Below are positions 1 through 6,968 of a stretch of 10,619 nt of DNA, one piece after another. The notes beneath the pieces were generated by a model, which saw only the letters and a program-made list of their open reading frames with translations, had not been told where the DNA came from and made no database searches. The translations under genes and the position numbers were made by a program. Position 1 is the first letter of the stretch. Each line of letters starts with the position of its first letter. Source of the DNA: an uncultured Erysipelotrichaceae bacterium (GTDB taxonomy: Bacteria; Bacillota_I; Bacilli_A; Erysipelotrichales; Erysipelotrichaceae); assembly GCA_937902945.1 (NCBI GenBank), contig CALEMD010000177.1, positions 1 to 10,619 on the forward strand, given 5' to 3'.

Positions 1-467
1 CATTCAATGTACAGGACAATATACTGCTTCCGCTGGTGCTGCAGGGGAGAGATCTGAAGGAAATGCAGTCAAGGATCAAGCCGCTGGCAGAAAGACTGGA
101 AATCAATGACATACTGGACAAGTATCCATATGAGATTTCCGGAGGACAGAAGCAGAGAGCTGCTGTTGCAAGAGCTTTGATTACAGATCCGCAGCTGGTT
201 CTAGCGGATGAACCTACAGGTGCTCTTGATTCTAGAGCCGGTGAACATATTCTGAAGATGTTTGAGGAAATCAATGCGGATGGACAGACGATCCTTATGG
301 TGACGCACAGTCCTAAAGCTGCGAGTCATGCGTCCAGGGTTCTGTTCATCAAAGACGGCACTGTATTCCATCAGGTATACCGTGCCAATATGAGTGAAGA
401 TCAGCTCTATGAAAAGATTCAGAACACATTGACGATGATTGCTAGAGGAAGCGAGACACATGCGTAG
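1..467 (+). CDS. BceA-type ABC transporter ATP-binding protein, 3' part
   Basis: This is the C-terminal part of an ABC ATPase; the 5' end lies before the window. The frame is open from base 3 (first residues FNVQDNILLPL, the stretch that normally follows the Q-loop in BceA/MacB/LolD-type ATPases) to a TAG at 465-467, giving about 154 residues. Visible motifs in order are the ABC signature ISGGQKQR (near 135-158), Walker B with catalytic Glu in LVLADEPTGALD (near 196-231), and the H-loop His in MVTHSP (near 298-315). The Walker A motif is missing only because of the window edge. It energises the permease encoded immediately downstream, whose ATG overlaps its last codons. The pairing with a 10-TM permease carrying a large external domain points to the BceAB family of bacitracin/lantibiotic-type peptide resistance transporters; the exact substrate is not visible. 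A GTG at 36 is an internal codon, not the start. Confidence 0.93.
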   Translation, partial: FNVQDNILLPLVLQGRDLKEMQSRIKPLAERLEINDILDKYPYEISGGQKQRAAVARALITDPQLVLADEPTGALDSRAGEHILKMFEEINADGQTILMVTHSPKAASHASRVLFIKDGTVFHQVYRANMSEDQLYEKIQNTLTMIARGSETHA

Positions 468-2430
468 CAAAGGCATGTACATGCGGCTGGCAGTACAGAA
501 TATCAAGGCGCATTATCGCACGTATGTACCGTATCTGTTAGCGTCAATCGGCATCGCAATGATGTTCTTCATGATCATGAATCTGGCAATGGATCCAGCC
601 CTGACTATGAGCTCACTGGGAGCCATGATGGGCATGGGTGTTGGCATCATCGGCATCTTTTCATTTGTATTCATTCTGTATATCAACAGTTTTCTGATCA
701 AGCAGAGAATGAGAGAGTTCGGCTTGTATAACATTCTGGGAATGGAAAAGAAGCATATTGCCAGAGTTATGCTGTATGAAACATTCATTACGTACGCAAT
801 TTCCATGGTTCTTGGTATCGGTCTAGGTGTGGTGTTTTCTAAGCTTATGCAGCTGCTGCTGCTGAGAATGATTCACTACAGCGGAAATCTGCAGCTGACA
901 TTCAGTGCGGAGGCAGTATTTACAACAATGATTCTTTTTGCGGCAGTTCAGCTGATTGCCTATGCTGGCACACTTGCAAAGATACAGCTGAGCAATCCAA
1001 TAGATCTGCTGAAGTCATCTTCCAAAGCAGAATCAGCACCGAAGGTGAACTGGGTGCTGGCGTTGGCTGGTGTCATTCTGATTGGAATCGGCTACTGGAT
1101 GGCAATTACAATTGAAAATCCAACGATGGCTTCATCACTGTTTCTGGTTGCGGCATTGTTTGTTATACTTGGCACCTATTGCATGTTTACAGCAGGTTCG
1201 GCGGCGATGCTGAAGATACTGCAGAAGAATAAAAAATATTATTATCGAAAAGAACACTTTATAAATGTTTCCGGTATGATGTACAGAATGAGACAGAATG
1301 CTAAGGGACTTGCGAGTATCTGCATTCTGTCCTGCATGGCAATTGTGACAATATCTGTTTCAATGGGGCTGTATGCAGGCAGTGAAGATATACTCAATAT
1401 GACATTCCCGCAGGAAATACAGGTATCTGCATATGCATATACCGAAGATGCAGTAAAGACGGTAGATGAGTGCATTGCTTCTGTCACAGAAGGGAAGGCA
1501 GAAAATGTTACCAGATTTTCAAGCTTCTCAAAGTATTTTGTTCGCAATGCCGATGGATTTGCAGAACCAGCTGAAAATGACAATGTGGCTTTGCTGAAAT
1601 TCTATGATATTGATGATTACAACCGCTTAGAGAACCAGAATATTGTATTGGCAGATAACGCAGTTCTTGTATATGATTCTGCAGGTTACAATGCTTCCGA
1701 TATTACTGTTAATGGATATGCATTCCAAGTGCAGAATGGGCTGGCAGAACCTGCCGATAATCTGCATGACGAAATGTACGATAATTTTCCAAGCTTGGAA
1801 TTTATTGAAATCTATGTGAATGATCTATTTCAGGCGGCAGAAGATATTAGGATCTCAAATGAGCAGTTTATCTACTATACGACTGGATTTGATCTTGATG
1901 GCACCAATGAAGAAAAGTCAGCTGTCACAGAACAGATCAGACAGGAACTGTTTGTTTCAGATGTAATGGATGGAACTGCTTACTGCAGACTTGATAAACA
2001 GCAGCAGTATTATGCGGATTTTGGCAGTATATTCTTTATCGGCATTTTCCTTGGCGCAATATTCCTGATGGCAACCGTTCTGATTATCTACTATAAGCAG
2101 GTGTCAGAAGGGTATGAGGATCGTGATCGCTATCGCATTCTGCAGCAGGTTGGCATGAGCAAAGCAGAAGTCAGAAAGACAATCAATTCACAGGTTCTGA
2201 CGGTATTCTTCCTGCCTCTGATTGCAGCTATGGTGCATATTGCAGTCGCGTTTCCAATGCTGTCTAGAATGGTAAGAGTCTTTAGGCTGTACAATATAAA
2301 GCTGTTTATGCTGTGCGTGCTGTTTACAGTGGGTGTATTTGCATTGATCTATGCATTGATCTACTGGATCACTTCACGTACCTATCTGCATATTGTTGAA
2401 CAGAAATCCATCAGCGAAGTCAGAGAATAA
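460..2430 (+). CDS. BceB-type ABC transporter permease (FtsX-like)
   Basis: Integral membrane permease of 656 residues, the usual size for BceB. I chose ATG 460 because AGAGGAA at 444-450 sits 9 nt upstream; ATG 475 is possible, and the TTG at 439 is less likely. Hydrophobic segments fall near residues 22-44, 55-80, 104-130, 152-172, 199-218, 225-248 and 283-305. A hydrophilic external domain of roughly 210 residues follows, then segments near 520-545, 578-600 and 615-638. This 7 + large loop + 3 arrangement is diagnostic of BceB, where the loop is thought to recognise the antimicrobial peptide and to signal to a partner BceS-type kinase. The cytoplasmic FtsX-like segment MREFGLYNILGM (residues 84-95) matches the coupling region. 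The gene overlaps the ATPase gene by 8 nt, indicating translational coupling. No two-component system is in view; it may lie upstream. The peptide substrate is unknown. Confidence 0.92.
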   Translation: MRSKGMYMRLAVQNIKAHYRTYVPYLLASIGIAMMFFMIMNLAMDPALTMSSLGAMMGMGVGIIGIFSFVFILYINSFLIKQRMREFGLYNILGMEKKHIARVMLYETFITYAISMVLGIGLGVVFSKLMQLLLLRMIHYSGNLQLTFSAEAVFTTMILFAAVQLIAYAGTLAKIQLSNPIDLLKSSSKAESAPKVNWVLALAGVILIGIGYWMAITIENPTMASSLFLVAALFVILGTYCMFTAGSAAMLKILQKNKKYYYRKEHFINVSGMMYRMRQNAKGLASICILSCMAIVTISVSMGLYAGSEDILNMTFPQEIQVSAYAYTEDAVKTVDECIASVTEGKAENVTRFSSFSKYFVRNADGFAEPAENDNVALLKFYDIDDYNRLENQNIVLADNAVLVYDSAGYNASDITVNGYAFQVQNGLAEPADNLHDEMYDNFPSLEFIEIYVNDLFQAAEDIRISNEQFIYYTTGFDLDGTNEEKSAVTEQIRQELFVSDVMDGTAYCRLDKQQQYYADFGSIFFIGIFLGAIFLMATVLIIYYKQVSEGYEDRDRYRILQQVGMSKAEVRKTINSQVLTVFFLPLIAAMVHIAVAFPMLSRMVRVFRLYNIKLFMLCVLFTVGVFALIYALIYWITSRTYLHIVEQKSISEVRE

Positions 2431-2465
2431 TCTAAAAAGAGCAGCCGCTTCATCTGCGGCTGCTC
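2431..2465 (-). terminator. Intrinsic terminator of the copper operon, shared with bceB end
   Basis: A perfect 10-bp stem, GAGCAGCCGC (2439-2448) pairing with 2456-2465, encloses a 7-nt loop. Read on the minus strand, the stem is followed directly by TTTTTAGA, a canonical Rho-independent terminator for the csoR-copA transcript. On the plus strand the stem starts 8 nt after the bceB stop, but is followed by AGTATATG rather than a T-run. It would therefore stop bceB transcription less efficiently, though it may serve both convergent units. Confidence 0.9.
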
Positions 2466-2476
2466 AGTATATGTGC

Positions 2477-5008
2477 TTATTGGCAGTCAACCGGTTCATA
2501 GCCGGCATCCTGGACTGCCTTTTTCAATGCCTCATTGTCGACATCCTTGCTTAATGCAACTTCTGCGGTTCCGTCTTTCAGCGATACAGATGCTGAATCA
2601 ACTCCTTCAACGGATTCCAATGCCTTTTTGACGTGCATTACACAGTGATCACACATCATTCCTTTGATTGTTACTGTCTTCTTCATTTTGCTTTTCTCCT
2701 TTTGACCTATTTCGGTCTTGCATGCAAATACTTCCTCTGGAATGGCGACCATTCCATCATTTGAGTCTTTATGAGAATCATATATTCTGAATAGATTCAG
2801 ACGCAGGGCATTGCTGACAACACAGATGCTGGAAAGACTCATTGCCGCTGCGGCAAACATTGGATTCATAGTGATATGGAATATTGGAATCAACAGACCG
2901 GCCGCAACAGGAATCATGATGATATTGTAGAAGAATGCCCAGAATAGATTCTCATGAATATTGCGCAGAGTCTGTCTGGAAAGACGGATCAATGCCGGCA
3001 CATCATTCAGGGACGACTTCATCAGTACAGCATCAGCGGCGTCCATTGCAACATCGGTTCCTGCTCCGATAGCAATGCCGGTATCAGCGGCAGTAAGAGC
3101 AGGGGCATCATTGATGCCATCGCCGATCATAGCTGTCTTTCCATACTTTGACAGCATGATGACAGCCTGTTCCTTGCCGCCGGGCAGTACGTCTGAGATG
3201 ACGTGATCAATGCCTGCTGAAGCCGCAATGGCGGCGGCAGTCTTTGCATTGTCACCTGTAAGCATGACAACCTGAATGCCCATGTCTTTCAGCTGTCTGA
3301 CAGCACTGCGGCTGTCTTCCTTGATTGGATCTGCTACAGCAATGATGCCTAGCAGTCTGCTGTCTTCTGCGAAGAACAGCGGTGTCTTTCCCTGGGACGC
3401 AAGATTCTGCGCGGTTTCTGCAAGTGCCTGCACTGCTATGTTTGAAGAAATCATCAGTGCTTCATTGCCGGCAATGAATGCATGACCATCTATAGAAGCG
3501 GTTATGCCATGCCCTGGCAGGGCCTTGAATCCTGTAACGGGAAGTGCCTTGAGAGACATGCTTTCGGCTTTGGCGTTGATAGCTTTAGAAAGCGGATGCT
3601 CACTGTTTTTTTCCAAGGCATATGCATATTCAAGCAGGGATTCCTCACTGATTCCTTCAGCACATTCTATATCTGTGACAGTGGGAATGCCGCTGGTAAT
3701 GGTCCCGGTTTTATCGAGAATGGCAATTCTAGTCTTGCCGGCTGCTTCTAAAGAGGCAGCTGTCTTGAAGAGAATGCCGTTTTTTGCGCCAGCTCCGCTT
3801 CCTACCATGATGGCTACAGGAGTTGCTAGGCCTAAAGCGCAAGGACATGAGATGACAAGAACACTGATGGCTCTAGCTAGCGCATACCCGAAACCTGCGC
3901 CGGCAATCATCCACCCGGCAAGAACGGCAAGAGAAATCAGAATGACAGCCGGCACGAAGATGCCGGATACCTTGTCGGCAGTTTTGGCGATCGGTGCTTT
4001 AGAAGCAGACGCATCTTCAACCATTTTGATGATCTGGTTCAAGGATGTATCCGCACCGACCGCGGTTGCTCTGACTGTCAGAATGCCATTCTGGTTCAGC
4101 GTGGCACTGCGTACCGAATCATTGACTGCTTTATCAACAGGAAGACTTTCACCGGTCAAAGCGGATTCATTGATGGCACTGCTTCCTTCAATAACGATTC
4201 CGTCTACCGGTATGCTTTCGCCCGGCTTGACGATGAAGATGTCGTTCAGCTGTACATCATCTACGGGTATCTCAGTCTCAATGCCATCTTTCAGCACTCT
4301 CGCAGATGCTGGGGCTAGTTTCATAAGGCTCTTGATGGCATTGGCAGCCTTGCCTTTGCTGCGGGATTCTAGCATTTTTCCGACGGTGATCAATGTCAGT
4401 ATCATGGCACTGGATTCAAAGTAGAGATCATGCAGATGATGAGCCGCCATTGTTGGATCAGTCAGCATCTGAAACAGAACGGCGGTACTGTACACAAATG
4501 CAGCTGCACTGCCCAATGCCACAAGCGTATCCATATTAGGAGCTTTGTGCATCAGACTCTTGAAGCCGCTGATGAAGAAATGCTGGTTGATGATCATTAC
4601 AGCGGCAGTCATCAGCAGTTCGTACAATCCAATGACAAGAGGATTCTCGAAGGGGATAGGCCATTGCCACATGGTATAACCCATCGATACATACATCAGC
4701 GGCAGCAGCAGAATGACAGAGGCAATCAGTCTATGCTTCATCTGCTCTGTCTGCCTGTCAGCTGCTTCTTCTATCTCAAGGTCTGTTCTTGTGGTTTTGC
4801 TTTGGCCTAATGGGGAAGCATCATATCCGGCATCCTGTATTGCTTTGATGATATCTGCATCATTCGCACTGTCTGTTTTTACAGACAGTGTATTTGTCAG
4901 AAGGGAGACAGCTGCACTGTCTACGCCGGCTACGCCTGACGCAGCTTTTTCAACATGACTGCTGCAGGAGGCACAGGTCATGCCTGTGACTGCAAACTTC
5001 TTTTCCAT
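2477..5008 (-). CDS. copA: Copper-exporting P1B-type ATPase CopA with C-terminal CopZ-like domain
   Basis: An 843-residue membrane pump that uses ATP to export Cu(I). Domains in order: N-terminal HMA domain with GMTCASC (Cys12, Cys15); TM segments from about residue 92; actuator TGES at 285-288; TM6 CPC at 388-390; phosphorylation motif DKTGT with Asp432; HP at 471-472; GDGINDAP at 629-636; YN in TM7 (694-695); MSLSS in TM8 (723-727). CPC + YN + MxxSS is the Cu(I) (P1B-1) signature. After TM8 comes a roughly 35-residue linker and then a complete second HMA domain (775-843) with GMMCDHC (Cys786, Cys789). The CxHC form is typical of CopZ chaperones, so this looks like a copA-copZ fusion. Internal Met775 has its own good ribosome site (described separately). 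The ATG lies 2 nt after the csoR stop with no clear SD of its own, implying translational coupling to csoR. It is controlled by the CsoR operator upstream of csoR. Confidence 0.96.
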   Translation of the reverse strand: MEKKFAVTGMTCASCSSHVEKAASGVAGVDSAAVSLLTNTLSVKTDSANDADIIKAIQDAGYDASPLGQSKTTRTDLEIEEAADRQTEQMKHRLIASVILLLPLMYVSMGYTMWQWPIPFENPLVIGLYELLMTAAVMIINQHFFISGFKSLMHKAPNMDTLVALGSAAAFVYSTAVLFQMLTDPTMAAHHLHDLYFESSAMILTLITVGKMLESRSKGKAANAIKSLMKLAPASARVLKDGIETEIPVDDVQLNDIFIVKPGESIPVDGIVIEGSSAINESALTGESLPVDKAVNDSVRSATLNQNGILTVRATAVGADTSLNQIIKMVEDASASKAPIAKTADKVSGIFVPAVILISLAVLAGWMIAGAGFGYALARAISVLVISCPCALGLATPVAIMVGSGAGAKNGILFKTAASLEAAGKTRIAILDKTGTITSGIPTVTDIECAEGISEESLLEYAYALEKNSEHPLSKAINAKAESMSLKALPVTGFKALPGHGITASIDGHAFIAGNEALMISSNIAVQALAETAQNLASQGKTPLFFAEDSRLLGIIAVADPIKEDSRSAVRQLKDMGIQVVMLTGDNAKTAAAIAASAGIDHVISDVLPGGKEQAVIMLSKYGKTAMIGDGINDAPALTAADTGIAIGAGTDVAMDAADAVLMKSSLNDVPALIRLSRQTLRNIHENLFWAFFYNIIMIPVAAGLLIPIFHITMNPMFAAAAMSLSSICVVSNALRLNLFRIYDSHKDSNDGMVAIPEEVFACKTEIGQKEKSKMKKTVTIKGMMCDHCVMHVKKALESVEGVDSASVSLKDGTAEVALSKDVDNEALKKAVQDAGYEPVDCQ
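2684..2703 (-). promoter_or_regulatory. copZ: Internal Shine-Dalgarno and ATG at the copA/copZ join
   Basis: Inside the copA frame, minus-strand AAAAGGAG (2703-2696) is followed after 9 nt by an in-frame ATG (2686-2684). Initiation here would give a free 69-residue CopZ-like protein (2686 down to 2477) starting MKKTVTIKGMMCDHC, a normal CopZ start and length. Upstream in the linker are two inverted repeats, GGAATGG/CCATTCC (2739-2745 and 2749-2755) and GACC/GGTC (2704-2707 and 2714-2717). In another frame a TAG lies at 2709-2707, just ahead of the SD. This is the layout of a former copA-copZ intercistronic gap now read through as a linker. Whether free CopZ is made is inference. Confidence 0.6.
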
Positions 5009-5010
5009 AT

Positions 5011-5313
5011 CTACTTGAGCCGGCGAATCAGATCCATGGTTTCATCCATGATTGTTTCGTTTCCTTCCATTACTTCTTCTTTGACACAGGTATTCATATG
5101 CTCCTGCAGAATGACATAGCCTAGATTCTGAAGAGCCTGCTCAACAGCGGCAATCTGAATGAGAATATCACCGCAGTAGCGGTTCTCATCGATCATCTTT
5201 CCAATACCGTTCAGCTGTCCGCTGAGACGGCTGATGCGGTTCTGCAGACTTTTTATTGTTTCCGGCTGACGCGGTGTATTCTTCATGCGGCAGCATTCTT
5301 TTTCTTCGCTCAT
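5011..5313 (-). CDS. csoR: CsoR-family Cu(I)-sensing repressor
   Basis: A small all-helical repressor of 100 residues (from ATG 5313), the usual CsoR length. The Cu(I) ligand set Cys-His-Cys is present: Cys in RYCGDIL, His in LQEHM and Cys in NTCV (residues 47, 72 and 76 from this start). The preceding stretch, KSLQNRISRLSGQLNGIGKMI, is the typical basic first helix that contacts DNA in this family. I chose ATG 5313 over the upstream in-frame ATG 5331. GGAGG at 5327-5323 is correctly spaced (9 nt) for 5313, whereas the earlier ATG overlaps that SD and lies at the predicted transcription start. CsoR binds the operator in its own promoter and releases DNA when Cu(I) binds, derepressing csoR-copA. 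copA starts 2 nt after the stop. A formaldehyde- or persulfide-sensing paralogue (FrmR/CstR) is less likely given the C-H-C set, the operator sequence and the CopA neighbour. Confidence 0.94.
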   Translation of the reverse strand: MSEEKECCRMKNTPRQPETIKSLQNRISRLSGQLNGIGKMIDENRYCGDILIQIAAVEQALQNLGYVILQEHMNTCVKEEVMEGNETIMDETMDLIRRLK

Positions 5314-5322
5314 ATGTCTGTA

Positions 5323-5327
5323 CCTCC
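5323..5327 (-). promoter_or_regulatory. Ribosome binding site deciding the csoR start
   Basis: Minus-strand GGAGG lies 9 nt before ATG 5313. It overlaps the codons after the alternative ATG 5331, so initiation at 5331 would have no SD. This supports the shorter 100-residue CsoR. Confidence 0.8.
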
Positions 5328-5335
5328 GCATTCTT

Positions 5336-5363
5336 TATATACCCATAGGGGGTATTTATGCAA
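5336..5363 (-). promoter_or_regulatory. csoR-copA promoter with CsoR operator in the spacer
   Basis: On the minus strand, TTGCAT (5363-5358) and TATATA (5341-5336) form -35 and -10 elements with a 16-nt spacer. The spacer contains the near-palindrome ATACCCCCTATGGGTAT (5355-5339), with perfect outer arms ATACCC/GGGTAT. It matches the known G/C-tract CsoR operator form, which carries TACCC and GGGTA arms around a short centre. Bound CsoR would sit between and over the promoter elements and block RNA polymerase. The predicted transcription start is near 5329, giving a very short leader before ATG 5313. Confidence 0.88.
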
Positions 5364-5375
5364 GGCGGATGCTCA

Positions 5376-5402
5376 AAGAAAAAGACGGCCGTCAGACCGT
5401 CT
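5376..5402 (-). terminator. Intrinsic terminator after the NlpC/P60 gene
   Basis: Read on the minus strand, AGACGG (5402-5397) pairs with CCGTCT (5388-5383) across an 8-nt loop and is followed by TTTTCTTT. It begins 12 nt past the stop of the secreted NlpC/P60 gene and ends about 13 nt before the csoR -35 element, insulating the copper operon from upstream transcription. Confidence 0.87.
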
Positions 5403-5414
5403 GAGTGAGATATA

Positions 5415-6656
5415 TCAGTTGTAGCGTCTTACTTCTGTATAGGAAGCTCTAGCACTTGAACAGGAAGTAATCTGAGCAACTCCGTTGTAGTTGCCATTGA
5501 TGCACTGCCCATCGCCTATATACATGATGACGTGATACGGATATGTACCATTTGCAGAATAGAAGGCTAATACATCTCCAATCTGCATCTCATCAATTGA
5601 TACGAGTGAATAATTGCTTGACCAGAAATCCAATCCGGCTGCCGATAGACAGTTGGCAACGACGGTAGTGCAGGCGGCGGTGCTGCCAAGCTGCGCATAT
5701 GCTGTATCTATTAGAACATTGCCAGTGCTTTCTGAACTTCCTGATGAATAAACGGAAGGCAGTGATCCTGAGATGGATGCACTCTGCGTGGATCTGCTTG
5801 AGACTGCTTTTCTTACATACAATGTGAAATCTGCACTTGATTCATTGCCGGCATGATCAGCCGCTGTATATTTCAGAGCATATTCTCCCGCTTTGTTCAA
5901 ATCATATTCGCCTTCAATCTGAATCTGAAGCTGGGTTGAATCATACATGTCGAACGCATATGCACTGTCGGATAAGTCTGTGCTGTCATCACCGACTGCA
6001 ACTTCAATCACTGCAGCATATACATCCAGCAATGGTGCTTCCTTATCATCGATTTTCTTGATGCTCTTTGTGTCATCTGTTTCTGCAAGCGTGTAGTTTA
6101 TATACCGCGCCTGTGAATTAACATCAGCTGCCGGGGCAACTAGAATTTCAACATCTGATTCTGTTTTGTTTCCGGATGAGTCAGCAACAGCAATGTGTGC
6201 TTCATAGCGTCCCAATACGTCTGTATTGATACCGGAGATGACGGTAGTGAAGGTACTGTCGTAGTTGTCTTTGACGTGAATGCCCAATAGGCGGTCAGTA
6301 TCCTGAATGACAGTGATAACTTCATCAAGAGTGACACTTGGTGCTGTCTTGTCTGTGAATACAAATGTACGATTGGAATTGGCGACAGCAGTATTTGTTT
6401 TCAAGTCAATCAGCTGTGTGCTGTATTCCTTTTCAAGTTCAGCATCCTTAAGGTTAATGATTTCTGTGCGATCTTTCAGCTGTATAGAATAATCAACGCC
6501 TTCTGTTCCCTGCGGATATTTTTCCGCGATCTGTGCAGAGTACAGGACATTCAATGCCTGTGACTGATATTCTACGTATGTCTGGGCTTCAACTTTCGTT
6601 ATGCTGCTGACTGCGGCAATGATGCAGCAGACCAACAGGGATGTGAGTTTCTTCAT
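5415..6656 (-). CDS. Secreted DUF5011-like/NlpC-P60-type cysteine peptidase
   Basis: A 413-residue exported protein. Residues 1-24 form a signal peptide (MKK, hydrophobic core, VEA cleavage site before Gln25). Residues about 102-174 and 204-283 are two beta-rich modules, each opening DKTAP or DKEAP and closing with a DxxGN-type segment (ADSSGN, ADHAGN). This is the pattern of bacterial Ig-like DUF5011/HYR-type repeats on cell surfaces. A Ser-rich linker (285-312) leads to a C-terminal domain of about 100 residues resembling NlpC/P60. Its likely catalytic Cys329 lies in STAACTTVVANC, GD is at 360-361, His375 is in YHVIMYIGDG, and a polar third residue lies around Asn387. NlpC/P60 enzymes cut peptidoglycan stem peptides. 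The usual DCSG around the Cys is replaced by ACTT, so the activity is less certain. No LPXTG or other anchor is seen. The ATG is supported by AAAGGAGGAG (6672-6663), 6 nt upstream. It is monocistronic, with its own promoter and terminator. Confidence 0.85.
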   Translation of the reverse strand: MKKLTSLLVCCIIAAVSSITKVEAQTYVEYQSQALNVLYSAQIAEKYPQGTEGVDYSIQLKDRTEIINLKDAELEKEYSTQLIDLKTNTAVANSNRTFVFTDKTAPSVTLDEVITVIQDTDRLLGIHVKDNYDSTFTTVISGINTDVLGRYEAHIAVADSSGNKTESDVEILVAPAADVNSQARYINYTLAETDDTKSIKKIDDKEAPLLDVYAAVIEVAVGDDSTDLSDSAYAFDMYDSTQLQIQIEGEYDLNKAGEYALKYTAADHAGNESSADFTLYVRKAVSSRSTQSASISGSLPSVYSSGSSESTGNVLIDTAYAQLGSTAACTTVVANCLSAAGLDFWSSNYSLVSIDEMQIGDVLAFYSANGTYPYHVIMYIGDGQCINGNYNGVAQITSCSSARASYTEVRRYN

Positions 6657-6700
6657 GAGATTCTCCTCCTTTGATTGTTTGCCGTATTACAAACGTGTTT

Positions 6701-6729
6701 ATGATACAGAAGTCATTAAAAAAAGGCAA
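6701..6729 (-). promoter_or_regulatory. Probable promoter of the NlpC/P60 gene
   Basis: On the minus strand, TTGCCT (6729-6724) and TATCAT (6706-6701) are separated by 17 nt, a good sigma-A-type match. The predicted start of transcription is near 6694, about 38 nt before the ATG at 6656. The 24-bp palindrome ends 12 nt upstream of the -35 element. Confidence 0.6.
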
Positions 6730-6741
6730 ATCAAATATAAA

Positions 6742-6765
6742 CATCTGTTTATTAATAAACAGATG
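6742..6765. repeat. 24-bp perfect palindrome upstream of the NlpC/P60 promoter
   Basis: Twelve bases, CATCTGTTTATT (6742-6753), are followed directly by their exact reverse complement (6754-6765), with no spacer. The site lies just upstream of the predicted -35 box, a typical activator position, and the next bases form an overlapping ATGCATGCAT palindrome. It has no T-run on either side, so it does not look like a terminator. It could be a binding site for a dimeric regulator or a DNA cruciform; the protein is unknown. Confidence 0.75.
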
Positions 6766-6968
6766 CATGCATGTACAAAAAATGCAATATGACGCATGAA
6801 TAAACGATATGCATTACTTAGATGTATTGAAACATGCTCACAAAAAGTGAAAATATATTAATAAAAAGTGCAAACACGAAAAGACTTATTTATGCTTTTT
6901 GGACTGTGAGAAGAGGGGCTGAAAGATCCCTGCAGAAAGAAATGCATCAGCCGCTTTATGGGAATTGT

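Larger units (their letters stand above)
6657..6968. other. AT-rich 312-bp intergenic region
   Basis: This gap separates two minus-strand genes and holds no convincing gene. It contains the ribosome site (6663-6672), a probable promoter (6701-6729) and a 24-bp palindrome (6742-6765) of the NlpC/P60 gene. It also holds ATGCATGCAT (6763-6772), an imperfect inverted repeat AATGCAATAT / ATATGCATT (6781-6790 and 6807-6815), the inverted repeat TCAC-AAAAA-GTGA (6838-6850) and two copies of AAAAAGTG. No clear intrinsic terminator for the upstream regulator is visible. The only candidate, GGCTGA/TCAGCC at 6917-6922 and 6947-6952, has a 24-nt loop and no T-run. Confidence 0.7.

Noticed and set aside
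3504..4424. 306-codon open frame on the plus strand opposite copA
   Set aside because: It is a mirror of the copA codons, has no ribosome site or recognisable motif, and the minus-strand CopA has every family motif in order.
5314..5331. Longer csoR from ATG 5331
   Set aside because: That ATG sits at the predicted transcription start, and its codons contain the GGAGG that serves ATG 5313.
6917..6952. GGCTGA/TCAGCC inverted repeat as a terminator for the PucR-type regulator
   Set aside because: The loop is 24 nt and no T-run follows on the minus strand, so it is too weak to call.
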